The notes below the pieces were generated by a model. The model was not told the DNA's origin and ran no database searches. It saw nothing but the letters and a program-made list of their open reading frames with translations. A DNA stretch of 64,000 nucleotides from assembly GCA_965198565.1 (NCBI GenBank), contig OZ240665.1, positions 3,286,001 to 3,350,000 on the forward strand, read 5' to 3'. Numbering within the stretch: the stretch's first letter is position 1; the number at the start of each line of letters is the position of its first letter. The translations under genes were made by a program, and so were the position numbers. This DNA is from LMUY01 sp965198565 (GTDB taxonomy: Bacteria; Pseudomonadota; Alphaproteobacteria; Acetobacterales; Acetobacteraceae). Positions 16,838 to 25,275 of the stretch are shown one piece after another.

Positions 16838-18388
16838 ATGGAGGTTCCGTTGCCCGCCACGCTCATCCGCAGCCGCTCGACCATCACCCGCGTCGCTGGC
16901 CGCCACGCGGTGGAGGAGCTCCCGGGCGGCGCCGTGCTGCAGGAGGGCGGCGTGATCGTGGCGGTCGGCACCTTCGAGGACCTGGCCCGGCGCTACCCCG
17001 ACGCGCCGGTGATCGGCACCGGGCGCGACATCCTGATCCCCGGCTTCGTCAACGGCCACCACCATGTGGGGCTCACCCCATTCCAGCTCGGCTCGCCCGA
17101 CATGCCGCTCGAGCTGTGGTTCGTCACCCGCATGGTGTCGCGCACAGTCAACCCCTATCTCGACACGCTCTATTCCGCTTTCGAGATGATCGGCTCCGGC
17201 GTGACCACGGTGCAGCACATCCACGGCTGGCAGACCGGCGGCCCGGCGGAGGTGGAGGCGTCGGCCCGCGCCGTGATCCGGGCGTATCAGGACGTGGGCA
17301 TGCGGGTGTCCTACTGCTACGCGGTGCGCGACCAGAACCGCCTGGTCTATGGCGAGGACGCCGCCTTCGTCGCCTCGCTGCCGCCCGAGCTGCGCGGCCC
17401 GATGCAGCGTTGGTTCGACCGCTTCCAGTTGGGCCTCGAGGGCTGCATGGAGCTGTTCGCCAGCCTGCACGGCGCCTTTGCCGGGGAAGAGCGGGTGTGC
17501 GTGCAACTCGCCCCGGCCAACCTGCACTGGTGCTCGGACGCTGCCTTGGCCGCCCTGGCCGACGCCTCCGAGCGCTACGCCGTGCCGCTGCACATGCACC
17601 TGGTGGAGACGGCGTTTCAGAAGGCCTATGCCGAGCGCCGCGGCGGCGGCACCGCGGTGGACTACCTCGACCGGTTCGGCCTGATGAACCCGCGCATGAC
17701 GCTGGGCCACGGCGTGTGGCTGACCGAGCGCGACATCGAGCGTGTGGCGGAGACCGGCACCTGCCTGTGCCACAACTGCAGCAGTAATTTCCGCCTTCGC
17801 TCCGGCGTGGCTCCGCTCAACCGGCTCGAGGCCTGTGGCGTCACCACCGCCATCGGGCTGGACGAGGCGGGCATCAACGACGACCGCGACATGCTGCAGG
17901 AGCTGCGCATGGTGCTGCGGGCGCATCGTACGCCGGGCATGGACGATGACGTGCCGACGCCCGCCCAGGTGTTCCGCATGGCGACCTCTGGCGGGGCGCG
18001 CACCACCGGGTTCGCCGGCCGGATCGGCACGCTCGAGGTGGGCCGCGCGGCCGACATGGTGCTGCTCGACTGGGAGCAGATCAGCTACCCCTACCTCGAC
18101 GCCGAGACGCCCACGCTGGACGCGCTGGTGCTGCGGGCGAAAGCGGGCGGCGTGCGCACCGTGCTCTGCGCCGGCGAGGTGATCTACGACCAGGGCCGCT
18201 TCACCCGGGTGGATCGCGAGGGCGCGCTCCGGGCCCTGCACGAGGACCTGTCCCGCGCGCTGGCCGACGACGAGGTGGAGCGGCGCAAGCTGTCCGCCGC
18301 GTTGCTGCCGCATGTGCGCGCGTTCTACCGCGGCGCCTACGACCCGGCGCAGCACCAGCCGTTCTACCGTCCGAGTTCGCGCGTGTAA
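16838..18388 (+). CDS. Amidohydrolase (cytosine deaminase/chlorohydrolase-like)
   Basis: A 516-residue metal-dependent hydrolase of the group containing guanine deaminase, SAH/MTA deaminase and triazine hydrolases. Metal ligands are visible as HHH in GFVNGHHHVG (near 73), histidine in LHMHLVE (near 256), histidine in LGHGVW (near 292) and aspartate in GLDEAGINDD (near 347). The late AADMVLLD stretch is the usual composite beta-sandwich return. It lacks the bridging lysine of the amidohydrolase at 3155-4381, so the two are not recent duplicates. The C-terminal 60 residues (Asp/Arg-rich) go beyond the usual fold. The substrate is likely an aminated ring, but this is inference. Confidence 0.82.
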   Translation: MEVPLPATLIRSRSTITRVAGRHAVEELPGGAVLQEGGVIVAVGTFEDLARRYPDAPVIGTGRDILIPGFVNGHHHVGLTPFQLGSPDMPLELWFVTRMVSRTVNPYLDTLYSAFEMIGSGVTTVQHIHGWQTGGPAEVEASARAVIRAYQDVGMRVSYCYAVRDQNRLVYGEDAAFVASLPPELRGPMQRWFDRFQLGLEGCMELFASLHGAFAGEERVCVQLAPANLHWCSDAALAALADASERYAVPLHMHLVETAFQKAYAERRGGGTAVDYLDRFGLMNPRMTLGHGVWLTERDIERVAETGTCLCHNCSSNFRLRSGVAPLNRLEACGVTTAIGLDEAGINDDRDMLQELRMVLRAHRTPGMDDDVPTPAQVFRMATSGGARTTGFAGRIGTLEVGRAADMVLLDWEQISYPYLDAETPTLDALVLRAKAGGVRTVLCAGEVIYDQGRFTRVDREGALRALHEDLSRALADDEVERRKLSAALLPHVRAFYRGAYDPAQHQPFYRPSSRV

Positions 18389-18416
18389 GGGAACTTCCAT
18401 CGGCGTCTGTGCAGGG

Positions 18417-20357
18417 TCACTCGCCAAAACAAAGGCTTGAGCACTGACGAGGAACCATTGTGAACTCGTCCGCCCCTTGGCGTTGCGCGTCGCTAGCCAG
18501 ACCCGCGAGGGCAGCCTGAACCTGTTGCATCACCCCCGCCCAATCGCCGACGGCTTGCTGCCGGAACTGCCGCAGCGTCGGATACCAGGGGCTGTCGTCC
18601 CGGTCCCTCAGCCAGCGCCAGCACGGGTCGAAACGGTTCAACAACCACACCGGCCGGCCCAGCGCGCCAGCCAGGTGGATCACGGCCGTGTCGACGCCGA
18701 TCACCAAATCGAGCCCGGCGATCAAGGCAGCGGTCTGCGCAAAGTCGGTGAGGTCCGCCGTCCATTCGGTCATCGGCAGCAGATCTTGCATCGTGGCTTG
18801 CTGCTCGGCGTCCAAGTCCTTCTGCAGCGAGACGAACGAGACGCCGGGCATGCCGGCCAGCGTCGAGAGATACGCCGGGTCCAGGTCGCGCTTGCGCTTG
18901 GCGTCGGCAAACGCCTGGTTGCCGCGCCAGACCAGTCCGACCCGGCGGCCCGGAAGCGCTTCCAGCCGGCTCCGCCAGGCGGCAACATCAGCCGGATCGG
19001 GTGACAGATACGGGATTTCCGCAGGAATGGTCTCGAGCACCGTGCCGAACAGCCGGGGCAGGCTGAGCAGCGGGCAATGCCGGTCGAACGGCGGCAAAGC
19101 CTCGCCACGGCAGACGATCTGCTCGACGTCGGGCAGCGAGCGAGCCAGCAGGCGGCGCAGTGGCGGCTGCACCTCGAGCACGACGCGCGCCCGCTCGGCG
19201 GCCAGGCGGACATAGCGGCAGAACTGCAGCGTATCGCCCATGCCCTGCTCGGCGTGCAGCAGCAGCACCTGGTCACCCAGCGTCTCGCCCTGCCAAAGCG
19301 GCTGGGCAAACGGGCGCGGCGGCAGGGTCGGCGTTTCCCAGCGGCTCTCGTACAGCGCCCAGCCCTCTTGCAGCCGTCCGGTTTGCAGGAGGGTGGTCGC
19401 GAGATTGTTGCGGGCGGCCACGGTGTCCCCCGCAAGCCGGACGGCGTGGCGGAAACACGCCTCCGCCTCCGCCACCTCGCCCAACTCACGCAGCGCAGCC
19501 CCCAAGTTCGAACGCGGGAGTGCCTGCAACGGCCGGAGCTGCACCGCGTCCTGCAGGCACTGCCTGGCCGCTGTGTAGTCGCCGAGCTCGATCAGCGCGC
19601 TGCCGAGGTTGTTCGATGCATCCGGATGGTCCGGACGCAGGAACAGCGCCTGGCGGAAGCACGGAACGGCCTTGGCGAACCGGCTGCCTTCGAACAAGAG
19701 GTTGCCGAGGTTGTAGTGGGCGTCCACCATGTCCGGGAATTGCTCGGCCAAGGCGCGATATTCCCGCTCCGCCTGCTCCAATCGTCCGGTTTGGCGCAGC
19801 GCGGCGGCTAGGTTGTTGCGTGCATGGCGATTGCCGGGCTGCAGGATGAGTGCCGACTCGTAGCACTGCGCCGCCTCGTGCGGCTGCCCAAGCCGGAGCA
19901 GGAGGTTGCCGAGATTGTAGTGCCCGGCCGCATTCGCCGGGTCGTCCTGAAGGGCTGTGCGGTAGCAAAGCGCGGCCTCGTCGAGCAGGGCGGCATCGGC
20001 CAAAACTTGCCCCAGCTCGAAACGCGCCGCATGGTCCGCAGGCGCCAGGCGCAGCGCGGTGCGGAACGCGATGATGGCATCCGACAGCCGGCCACTCTCG
20101 CGCAGCACGCGGGCGAGCAGCAGGTGCCCCGCCGGAAGCTTGGGGGCGATTGCGGCGGCCTTGCGCGCGTAGCTCAGCGCCGCCGGTTGACGCTGCTGTT
20201 GCCAGGCGATCACCCCGAGCGCGAGAAGACCCTGCAGGTGCCGCGGCTCGCGCGCGATGACGCCGACGAAGCTCCGTTCCGCCTCCGCCAGTTGCCCAGC
20301 CGAGAGATAGGACAGCCCAGCCTCGCACAGCGCCCCAACGCCCCCGTGTTGCGCCAT
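18417..20357 (-). CDS. TPR protein with C-terminal glycosyltransferase-like domain
   Basis: A 646-residue protein. Residues about 5-350 are roughly ten tetratricopeptide repeats (recurring AxxNLGxxLxxxG and LRP spacing). The C-terminal 280 residues resemble family 9/heptosyltransferase GT-B folds: LLLHAEQGMGDTLQF at the start and GVDTAVIHLAGALG plus WLLNRFDPCWRW near the end, where nucleotide-sugar is bound. TPR-GT proteins of this design occur in alphaproteobacteria and are thought to glycosylate proteins or surface polysaccharide; the acceptor is not known. The ATG at 20357 follows a good aaggaga ribosome-binding site. Confidence 0.8.
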   Translation of the reverse strand: MAQHGGVGALCEAGLSYLSAGQLAEAERSFVGVIAREPRHLQGLLALGVIAWQQQRQPAALSYARKAAAIAPKLPAGHLLLARVLRESGRLSDAIIAFRTALRLAPADHAARFELGQVLADAALLDEAALCYRTALQDDPANAAGHYNLGNLLLRLGQPHEAAQCYESALILQPGNRHARNNLAAALRQTGRLEQAEREYRALAEQFPDMVDAHYNLGNLLFEGSRFAKAVPCFRQALFLRPDHPDASNNLGSALIELGDYTAARQCLQDAVQLRPLQALPRSNLGAALRELGEVAEAEACFRHAVRLAGDTVAARNNLATTLLQTGRLQEGWALYESRWETPTLPPRPFAQPLWQGETLGDQVLLLHAEQGMGDTLQFCRYVRLAAERARVVLEVQPPLRRLLARSLPDVEQIVCRGEALPPFDRHCPLLSLPRLFGTVLETIPAEIPYLSPDPADVAAWRSRLEALPGRRVGLVWRGNQAFADAKRKRDLDPAYLSTLAGMPGVSFVSLQKDLDAEQQATMQDLLPMTEWTADLTDFAQTAALIAGLDLVIGVDTAVIHLAGALGRPVWLLNRFDPCWRWLRDRDDSPWYPTLRQFRQQAVGDWAGVMQQVQAALAGLASDAQRQGADEFTMVPRQCSSLCFGE

Positions 20358-20439
20358 GCCAACCACTCTCCTTGCGTCCGCAATCCGGACGTCGGGAGAG
20401 TGCCCGCAAAAGATGAACGGCGCGTTAGCGGGTTGGGCG

Positions 20440-20814
20440 CTATTGCGCGGGTTTGGCCGCCTCGCCAACACCCGCCGATGCCGGATGCGCCGTGGTGGAG
20501 CCGTTCTTGTGGATCGTCACGGTCTTCAGCGTGCCGGGCGGCTTGGCGACCGGGCCGGTCGCGGGCTTCGGAGTGGTCGCGCGAACCAGCCCAGCGCCCG
20601 GGTTCGGCGTGTCGGAGCCGCTTGGATAGGCTGGATGGGCTTGCGGCCCGGTGGTTGCGTTCATCGACCCGGCTGGCCCACCATTGGCAGACATGGTCGG
20701 CGTGGTGGCATCTCCCATGCCATCGCGGCTCTGGGTTGGGCCTACCCCAATCTGAGCGAGGGCAGACGTGGAAAGGGCGATCAGACTGGCGGCGGCAAGA
20801 GCGATCACGCGCAT
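20440..20814 (-). CDS. Small exported Pro/Thr/Gly-rich protein
   Basis: A 124-residue protein with a clear signal peptide (MRVIALAAASLIAL, cleavage after ALA-Q near 21). The mature part is low in complexity, rich in Gly, Pro, Thr, Ala and Lys, with no cysteine and no recognised domain; it is probably disordered in the periplasm. The ATG has an aaggaga ribosome-binding site. It lies 82 bases upstream of the TPR-glycosyltransferase on the same strand and divergent from the transglutaminase gene. I do not recognise the family. Confidence 0.6.
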   Translation of the reverse strand: MRVIALAAASLIALSTSALAQIGVGPTQSRDGMGDATTPTMSANGGPAGSMNATTGPQAHPAYPSGSDTPNPGAGLVRATTPKPATGPVAKPPGTLKTVTIHKNGSTTAHPASAGVGEAAKPAQ

Positions 20815-20887
20815 ACTGGTTCTCCTTCAGCGACGCAGCGCCCCGAATGTGAAATAGTTGCGCGGCAAGCAGGAGGACCGACCCGTA

Positions 20888-23800
20888 ATGGCGTTGCACG
20901 TGGCCCTGACCCACCGGACCAGCTACCGCTACGACCGCCCCGTCAACCTTGGGCCGCAAACCATCCGACTGCGCCCGGCGCCGCATTGCCGCACGCCGAT
21001 CCTGTCCTACTCGCTGAGCGTGCAGCCCGCCGGGCACTTCCTGAACTGGCAGCAGGACCCGCAGGGCAATTTCCTCGCCCGCGTGGTGTTCCCCGAGCGG
21101 GTGACCGAATTCGAGGTCACGGTCGACCTATTGGCCGACATGGCCACCATCAACCCGTTCGACTTCTTCCTGGAAAGCGACGCCGAGACCGTCCCGTTCC
21201 GCTACGACCCGGTGCTCGAGACCGAATTGGCCCCGTTCCGCCGCGCCGACCCGGCTGGACCGCTGTTGGCCGCCCTGGTGGCCACGCTGCAGCCGGCGGG
21301 GGAGCGCACGATCGACTACCTGGTGCGGGTGAACCAGGCGGTGCGGGACCGCATCGGCTACATCGTGCGGCTGGAGCCGGGCGTCTGGACGCCGGACCAG
21401 ACGCTGGGCGAGGCGCGCGGCTCCTGCCGGGACAGCGCCTGGGTGCTGGTGCAGGCGTTCCGCACCCTGGGCTTCGCCGCCCGCTTCGTCTCCGGCTACC
21501 TGATCCAGCTCAAGCCCGACATCGCCGCCGTCGATGGCCCCGCCGGCGCCAGCGCGGACTTCACCGACCTGCACGCTTGGGCCGAGATCTACCTGCCCGG
21601 CGCCGGCTGGGTGGGGCTGGACGCGACCAGCGGGCTGCTCACCGGCGAGGGCCACATCCCGCTCGCCGCCACCCCGGAACCGCTCTCCGCCGCGCCGATC
21701 TCGGGCCTGGTCGAGCCGGCGCAGACCGAGTTTGGCTTCGAGATGAAGGTCACCCGGGTGGTCGAGACCCCGCGCGTGACCCTGCCGTATCAGCCTGCCG
21801 AGTGGGACGCGATCGTGGCCGCCGGGCAGCGCGTAGACGCGGCGCTGCAGGCCGGCGACGTGCGCCTGACCATGGGCGGCGAGCCCACCTTCGTCTCCGA
21901 ACGCGACCCCGATGGCGCGGAATGGACCATCGACGCCCTGGGCCCGACCAAGCGGCTCGAGGCCGGCGGGCTGATCCGGCGCTTGATGGCGCTGTGGTCG
22001 CCCGGCGCGTCGCTGCAATACGGCGCCGGCAAGCACTACCCCGGCGAGCAGACCCCGCGCTGGGCGCTGCACGCCACCTGGCGCCCGGATGGCGAGCCGG
22101 TCTGGGGCGACAACGCCTTGCTGGCGGACCCGGACGCAGCCGGCAGCGAGGCCAACGTGGCGACCGCCGAGCGCTTCGCCCGCGTGCTGGCCGAAACCCT
22201 AGGGGTCGCGGCTGATGGCGTGATGCCGGCCTACGAGGACCAGCCCTACTTCCTGATGCGCGAGGGCCGCTTGCCCGCCAACGTGGTGGCGGAGGCCAGC
22301 CAGGCGCGCGACCCGCAGGAGCGTGAGCGGTTGCGCCGGGTGTTCAGCCAGGGGCTCGACGCGGTGGTCGGCTACGTGCTGCCGCTTGCACGCCGTGGTG
22401 CGGCCCGGCGCTGGCAGACCGAGGCCTGGGAGATGCGCGAGGGCAAGATCTTCCTCGTCCAGGGCGACGGCTCGATGGGCGTGCGGCTGCCCTTGGCGGC
22501 GCTGCCCTATGTCGACCCGAAGGAGCTGGAGGACGAGCCGGAGCCAGACCCGATGGCCGCCGCCGCCCCGCTGCCGCCCCATGCCGCGCTGCCCGGGCCG
22601 GGGAATGCCGACCAGGGCCGCGGCATCCGCACCGCGCTGACGGTGCAGGCGCGCGAGGGCGTACTCTATATATATGTCCCGCCGCTGGACCGCGCCGAGG
22701 ACTGGCTCTCCCTGGCGGCCGCCATCGAGCGCACGGCGGTGGCGAACTCCCAACCCGTGGTGCTGGAGGGCTACAAGGCCCCCTATGACCGCCGGCTGCT
22801 AAGCTTCTCCGTCACCCCCGACCCCGGCGTGATCGAGGTGAACGTGCATCCCGCCGCGAGCTGGGAGCAGATGCTGCGCAACACGGCCCAGCTCTACGAA
22901 GCGGCCCGGCAATGCGGCCTGCGCGCGGAAAAGTTCATGCTGGACGGCCGCCACGTGGGCACTGGCGGCGGCAACCACGTGGTGATGGGCGCGGCCGTGC
23001 CGGAGGACAGCCCGTTCCTGCGCCGCCCCGACCTGCTGCGCTCGCTGCTCGGCTTCTGGCACAACCATCCCAGCCTGTCGTTCCTGTTCAGCGGCCTGTT
23101 CATCGGCCCGATGAGCCAGCACCCCCGCATCGACGAGGCGCGGCAGGACGCCGTCCGCGAGCTCGAGATCGCCTTCGCCCAGGTGCGGCGGGACGGCCCG
23201 GCGCCGCCGCCCTGGATGGTGGACCGGCTGTTCCGCAACATCCTGGTCGACATGACCGGCAACACGCACCGCAGCGAGTTCTGCATCGACAAGCTCTACT
23301 CGCCCGACAGCTCCTCCGGCCGGCTCGGATTGGTGGAGTTCCGCGCCTTCGAGATGCCGCCGCATGCGGAGATGGCGGCGGCGCAGACCCTGCTGATGCG
23401 CACTGCTTTGGCCGCGTTCTGGCAGGTGCCGTACGAGCGGCGGCTGATCCGCTGGGGCAGCCGGGTGCATGACGACTTCATGCTGCCGCACTTCGTCTGG
23501 CAGGACTTTTTGGACGCGCTGGAGGAGCTGGGCGCGTACGGCGCCGGGTTCGGCGAGCGGTTGGACCCGGCGTGGTTCGCGCCGCACCTCGCGTTCCGCT
23601 TCCCGGTCATCGGCTCGGTGACGGTGGGGGGCAGCGTGGTGGAGTTGCGCCACGCGCTCGAGCCCTGGCACGCGCTGGGCGAGACCCCCGGCGGCGGCGG
23701 CACGGTGCGCTACGTGGACAGCTCGGTGGAGCGGCTGCAGGCGCGGGTGACGGGGTGGCAGCCGGAGCGCTTCACCTTGGCCTGCAACGGCGTGGCGGTG

Positions 23801-24142
23801 CCGCTGATCCCAACCGACATCGCAGGCGAGTTCGTGGCCGGGGTGCGATTCAAGGCGTGGCAGCCGTATAGCGCGCTGCACCCGACCATCCCGGCGCAGA
23901 CGCCGCTGGTGTTCGACGTGTTCGATCGGTGGAATGGGCGATCACTGGGCGGGCTGGCGTATCACGTGGCGCATCCTGGGGGGCGGTCGTACGACCGGTT
24001 CCCGGTGAACGCGAACGAGGCGGAGTCGCGCCGCCGGGCTCGGTTCGTGCCGTATGGGCACACGGCGGGCGAGATGGCGGAGCCGGTCGGGGCGGCGTCG
24101 GCCGAGCTGCCGCGGACGCTGGACCTGCGCGCGTACGCCTGA
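20888..24142 (+). CDS. Transglutaminase-like protein with DUF2126 domain
   Basis: A 1084-residue protein. The first 280 residues form a bacterial transglutaminase-like peptidase module: beta-rich N-terminus, catalytic cysteine in GSCRDSAW (near 180), histidine in DLHAWAEI and aspartate in GLDATSG. The remaining 800 residues are DUF2126, with recognisable MGGEPTFVS, WPGASLQYG-like and GGGNHVVMG stretches. In many proteobacteria this large protein is encoded beside a circularly permuted ATP-grasp protein and an alpha-E (DUF403) protein, a set suspected to make and trim a peptide. Those partners are not adjacent here. It starts at the ATG preceded by gcaggagga, 73 bases from the divergent small exported protein. 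Confidence 0.87.
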   Translation: MALHVALTHRTSYRYDRPVNLGPQTIRLRPAPHCRTPILSYSLSVQPAGHFLNWQQDPQGNFLARVVFPERVTEFEVTVDLLADMATINPFDFFLESDAETVPFRYDPVLETELAPFRRADPAGPLLAALVATLQPAGERTIDYLVRVNQAVRDRIGYIVRLEPGVWTPDQTLGEARGSCRDSAWVLVQAFRTLGFAARFVSGYLIQLKPDIAAVDGPAGASADFTDLHAWAEIYLPGAGWVGLDATSGLLTGEGHIPLAATPEPLSAAPISGLVEPAQTEFGFEMKVTRVVETPRVTLPYQPAEWDAIVAAGQRVDAALQAGDVRLTMGGEPTFVSERDPDGAEWTIDALGPTKRLEAGGLIRRLMALWSPGASLQYGAGKHYPGEQTPRWALHATWRPDGEPVWGDNALLADPDAAGSEANVATAERFARVLAETLGVAADGVMPAYEDQPYFLMREGRLPANVVAEASQARDPQERERLRRVFSQGLDAVVGYVLPLARRGAARRWQTEAWEMREGKIFLVQGDGSMGVRLPLAALPYVDPKELEDEPEPDPMAAAAPLPPHAALPGPGNADQGRGIRTALTVQAREGVLYIYVPPLDRAEDWLSLAAAIERTAVANSQPVVLEGYKAPYDRRLLSFSVTPDPGVIEVNVHPAASWEQMLRNTAQLYEAARQCGLRAEKFMLDGRHVGTGGGNHVVMGAAVPEDSPFLRRPDLLRSLLGFWHNHPSLSFLFSGLFIGPMSQHPRIDEARQDAVRELEIAFAQVRRDGPAPPPWMVDRLFRNILVDMTGNTHRSEFCIDKLYSPDSSSGRLGLVEFRAFEMPPHAEMAAAQTLLMRTALAAFWQVPYERRLIRWGSRVHDDFMLPHFVWQDFLDALEELGAYGAGFGERLDPAWFAPHLAFRFPVIGSVTVGGSVVELRHALEPWHALGETPGGGGTVRYVDSSVERLQARVTGWQPERFTLACNGVAVPLIPTDIAGEFVAGVRFKAWQPYSALHPTIPAQTPLVFDVFDRWNGRSLGGLAYHVAHPGGRSYDRFPVNANEAESRRRARFVPYGHTAGEMAEPVGAASAELPRTLDLRAYA

Positions 24143-24159
24143 AAGGTCTCGGCTCACTC

Positions 24160-24282
24160 TTCTCCCTCTCCCGTTCTTCACGGGAGAGGGCCGGGGTGAG
24201 GGCTCTTTGCGACCACTGCGGCGAGTGACAGCGGCTCTCGCACCCTCACCCCGACCCTCTCCCGCCCGCGGGAGAGGGAGAA
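24160..24282. repeat. Facing pair of REP-like palindromes
   Basis: Forward copy at 24160-24203 and inverted copy at 24242-24282, GTGAGGG arms facing each other across 38 bases. The pair fills the gap between the convergent transglutaminase and acylphosphatase genes and could fold into one long hairpin in RNA. Confidence 0.85.
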
Positions 24283-24289
24283 GGAAGCG

Positions 24290-24559
24290 TTACACCCGGC
24301 GCACGAACCCCGGCTGCTCGGGCGGGTCGGCCCAGGTCTCCGTGATGCGGCTCACCGCCGCCATGCGCGGCCCGCGGCGGCACAAGCGTAGCAGCTCCTC
24401 CACCGCGGCCGTGTCGCCATACACCAGCGCTTCCACCGCGCCATCCGGCGTGTTGCGCACCCAGCCATCCACGCCGAGCCGCGTCGCCTCGGCCACCATC
24501 CAGTCGCGATAGCCCACGCCCTGCACCCGGCCGGCGATCACCAACTGCTTGGCCCTCAC
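24290..24559 (-). CDS. acyP: Acylphosphatase
   Basis: An 89-residue cytoplasmic enzyme hydrolysing carboxyl-phosphate anhydrides. The family signature GRVQGVGYRDW (catalytic arginine near 18) and GWVRNTPDGAVEAL (catalytic asparagine near 36) are both intact and the length is normal. The start is a GTG overlapping the stop of the ATP12 gene by four bases (GTGA). It is last in the long minus-strand run from trpB, ending next to a facing repeat pair. Confidence 0.88.
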   Translation of the reverse strand: MRAKQLVIAGRVQGVGYRDWMVAEATRLGVDGWVRNTPDGAVEALVYGDTAAVEELLRLCRRGPRMAAVSRITETWADPPEQPGFVRRV

Positions 24560-25257
24560 CGCACCAGCTCCATGAACGCGGCCGCTTGCGCGATGTCGGC
24601 GTCGACATGCGCCCGGCGCCGCTCGGCTTCCGGGTCGGTGCCCCACAGTTCGGCCTGGTAGGTCTCGTCCACGCGGGCCAGTTCGGCAGCCTCCGCGGCG
24701 GGCAGGGCGCCGCGGGCAACGGCCAGCCCCAGCACGAGGCTGCCCAGCGCCGACACCACAATGCCCAATCCCGCCAACACCCAGCCATCCTCCGCCACCA
24801 CCGCGCGGCGCAGCGCGGCGACAGCGGCTGGATGTTGCGCCACGAACATGACTCCAGACGTGGGCGTGAGCGCCGCGCCCAAGTCGCGCCGGGCCCAATC
24901 CAGCCACGGCCGCCAGGCCCGGTCTTGCCGCTCGACCAAGGCTGGTGGCGTCTCGGCGCGGTAGCACAGCAAGTCGGTCTCGCCATAAGCGGCGATGGCG
25001 GTGGCGACGGGCGCCGGGTCGGGCACGATGCGGAGCTGCGCCGTGCCCGCCAGCCGGGTGAGCGGCACGTCGGTGTAATCCATCTCGCCCGTCTCGGCGC
25101 CGGCGCGCTGCCACTCCTGCGCCACCGCCTCGGCCAGGGCGGCACGCGGCACCAGCAAGGGCGGGCCGTCGGGCAGGCGCAGCCTCTTGCCATCGAGCTG
25201 CACGCCCCAGCCGTCCGGCGAGGAGACCGCCCGCGCTTCCGACCAAACTCGCTTCAC
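24556..25257 (-). CDS. ATP12 family F1-ATPase assembly chaperone
   Basis: A 233-residue protein of the ATP12 family, which in mitochondria and alphaproteobacteria helps assemble the F1 alpha subunit. Visible hallmarks are the N-terminal DGWGVQLDGKRLRLPDG (shortened: LDGKRLRLP), the MDYTDVPLTRLAG block, ETDLLCYRA, and the late LGLAVARG/LARVDETYQAELWG region. The length is normal. It lies 18 bases after the AsmA-like gene and is coupled to acylphosphatase. Confidence 0.85.
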   Translation of the reverse strand: MKRVWSEARAVSSPDGWGVQLDGKRLRLPDGPPLLVPRAALAEAVAQEWQRAGAETGEMDYTDVPLTRLAGTAQLRIVPDPAPVATAIAAYGETDLLCYRAETPPALVERQDRAWRPWLDWARRDLGAALTPTSGVMFVAQHPAAVAALRRAVVAEDGWVLAGLGIVVSALGSLVLGLAVARGALPAAEAAELARVDETYQAELWGTDPEAERRRAHVDADIAQAAAFMELVR

Positions 25258-25275
25258 GGCTCGCGCCTCACCGCG

